From positions 62,001-126,000 of the forward strand of contig FQLW01000005.1 of assembly GCA_900120415.1 (NCBI GenBank): a DNA stretch of 64,000 nt. The letters run 5' to 3'. Each line of letters opens with the position of its first letter. Position 1 is the stretch's first letter. The notes under the pieces are model-generated. The model saw only the letters and a list, made by a program, of their open reading frames with translations. It was not told the DNA's origin and made no database searches. This stretch comes from Urmitella timonensis (lineage in GTDB: Bacteria > Actinomycetota > Actinomycetes > Actinomycetales > Actinomycetaceae). The translations under genes and the position numbers were made by a program. Positions 63,313-64,000 of this stretch are shown here, piece by piece.

Positions 63313-64000
63313 TTGAATCAGGAAGTCGTAAGTTCTCAGCGCAGAGTAATGCTGAAGCTGTCCGGGGAAGTCTTTGGTGGCGGTCAAGTTGGCATGGATC
63401 TCGATGTCATCAACTCGGTAGCTCACCAGATTGGTGCAGCGGTAGCCAAAGGAGTTCAGGTCGCAGTGGTAGTGGGGGGCGGAAATTTTTTCCGGGGCGC
63501 TGAATTATCCCAGCGTGGCCTCGATAGGGCGCGCGCCGACTATATGGGAATGCTGGGAACGGTAATGAACTCTCTCGCTCTGCAAGACTTACTAGAACAA
63601 GCCGGGGTCACCACCAGGGTACAAACCGCTATTACTATGGGGCAGATTGCCGAACCCTATATTCCCTTAAAAGCGGTACGGCATATGGAGAAAGGACGGG
63701 TAGTAATCTTCGGAGCCGGATCGGGACTACCGTTTTTCTCCACCGACACCGTTAGTGCTCAGCGCGCCCTCGAAACCCACTGCCAAGAATTACTGGTCGG
63801 TAAAAACGGGGTAGACGGAGTATATAGCGCCGACCCGAAAAAAGACCCCACCGCCACGAAATATGACCGCCTCACCTATCAAGAAGCCCTGCAAAAAGGG
63901 CTGAAAGTTATGGACGCTACCGCATTTAGTCTGTGCATGGATAACGGACTCGATACCCGCGTTTTTGGAATGTCTGAGCCTGGCAACGTTACTTCGGCGC
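63313..64000 (+). CDS. pyrH: Uridylate kinase PyrH, 5' part (runs off the window)
   Basis: About 229 codons are open to the right edge with no stop. The sequence is the UMP kinase family: [53 protein letters not shown], the [16 protein letters not shown] loop and [14 protein letters not shown]. It makes UDP from UMP. The start is probably the TTG at 63313 behind AAAGGGG. The usual length is about 240 residues, so only a few codons are missing. Confidence 0.95.
   Translation, partial: MNQEVVSSQRRVMLKLSGEVFGGGQVGMDLDVINSVAHQIGAAVAKGVQVAVVVGGGNFFRGAELSQRGLDRARADYMGMLGTVMNSLALQDLLEQAGVTTRVQTAITMGQIAEPYIPLKAVRHMEKGRVVIFGAGSGLPFFSTDTVSAQRALETHCQELLVGKNGVDGVYSADPKKDPTATKYDRLTYQEALQKGLKVMDATAFSLCMDNGLDTRVFGMSEPGNVTSA

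Overview
This looks like a chromosomal segment of a mid-GC (about 50%) actinobacterium, most likely in or near the Actinomycetaceae (Varibaculum/Mobiluncus-like; family-level placement is inference). The run rpsP-khpA-rimM-trmD-rplS-lepB-rnhB-DUF2469-yraN-comM-dprA-xerC-M23-rpsB-tsf-pyrH is the usual actinobacterial order. A membrane-anchored FtsY, an LPXTG surface protein, GTG/TTG starts and near-leaderless genes also fit.

Layout. 1-1830: end of an unrecognised membrane protein, a membrane-anchored DsbA/MdbA-like thiol-disulfide protein, and tRNA-Thr(TGT). 2443-12133: a LacI-controlled catabolic operon (SDR dehydrogenase, CoA-transferase, thiolase, SMP-30 lactonase, MFS transporter, glycerate kinase, acyl-CoA ligase). 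The best reading is CoA-thioester breakdown of a 3-hydroxy sugar acid such as 2-deoxyribonate to acetyl-CoA and glycerate. 12134-17480: an accessory island with a HigBA toxin-antitoxin pair, three tandem 22-bp iteron-like repeats next to an AT-rich patch, an MFS gene remnant, repeated GGGAGGG blocks and an LPXTG beta-helix/Cna-B surface protein. 18055-31007: an operon with a 1963-residue Ig-like/FN3 protein, MoxR ATPase, DUF58 protein, a transglutaminase-like membrane protein without its catalytic Cys, a Ser/Thr kinase with an extracellular FN3-like domain, and an FHA protein. 31235-38181: the PTS and fructose locus (ptsI divergent from deoR-fruK-fruA-ptsH), followed by a DhaM/HPr-like protein that has lost both phosphorylatable histidines. 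38225-48249: ndk, smc, a small membrane protein, ftsY, ffh, an amidohydrolase and an inositol-phosphatase-family protein. 48542-64000: the conserved translation/processing block, including a TrmD-GNAT fusion, an ahpC-ahpF pair inserted between DUF2469 and yraN, and pyrH running off the right edge.

How they work together. The LacI operon would import an acid or lactone, open the lactone, activate it to a CoA thioester, oxidise it at C3 and thiolyse it; glycerate kinase would rescue the glycerate. EI and HPr feed phosphate to the fructose EIIABC, and FruK completes fructose entry. The most notable points are the deoxyribonate-type operon, the phospho-dead DhaM/HPr fusion beside ptsH, the TrmD-GNAT fusion, the kinase-FHA-pseudotransglutaminase surface operon, the iteron-like repeats, and five AAACC boxes in helical phase upstream of the fru operon.
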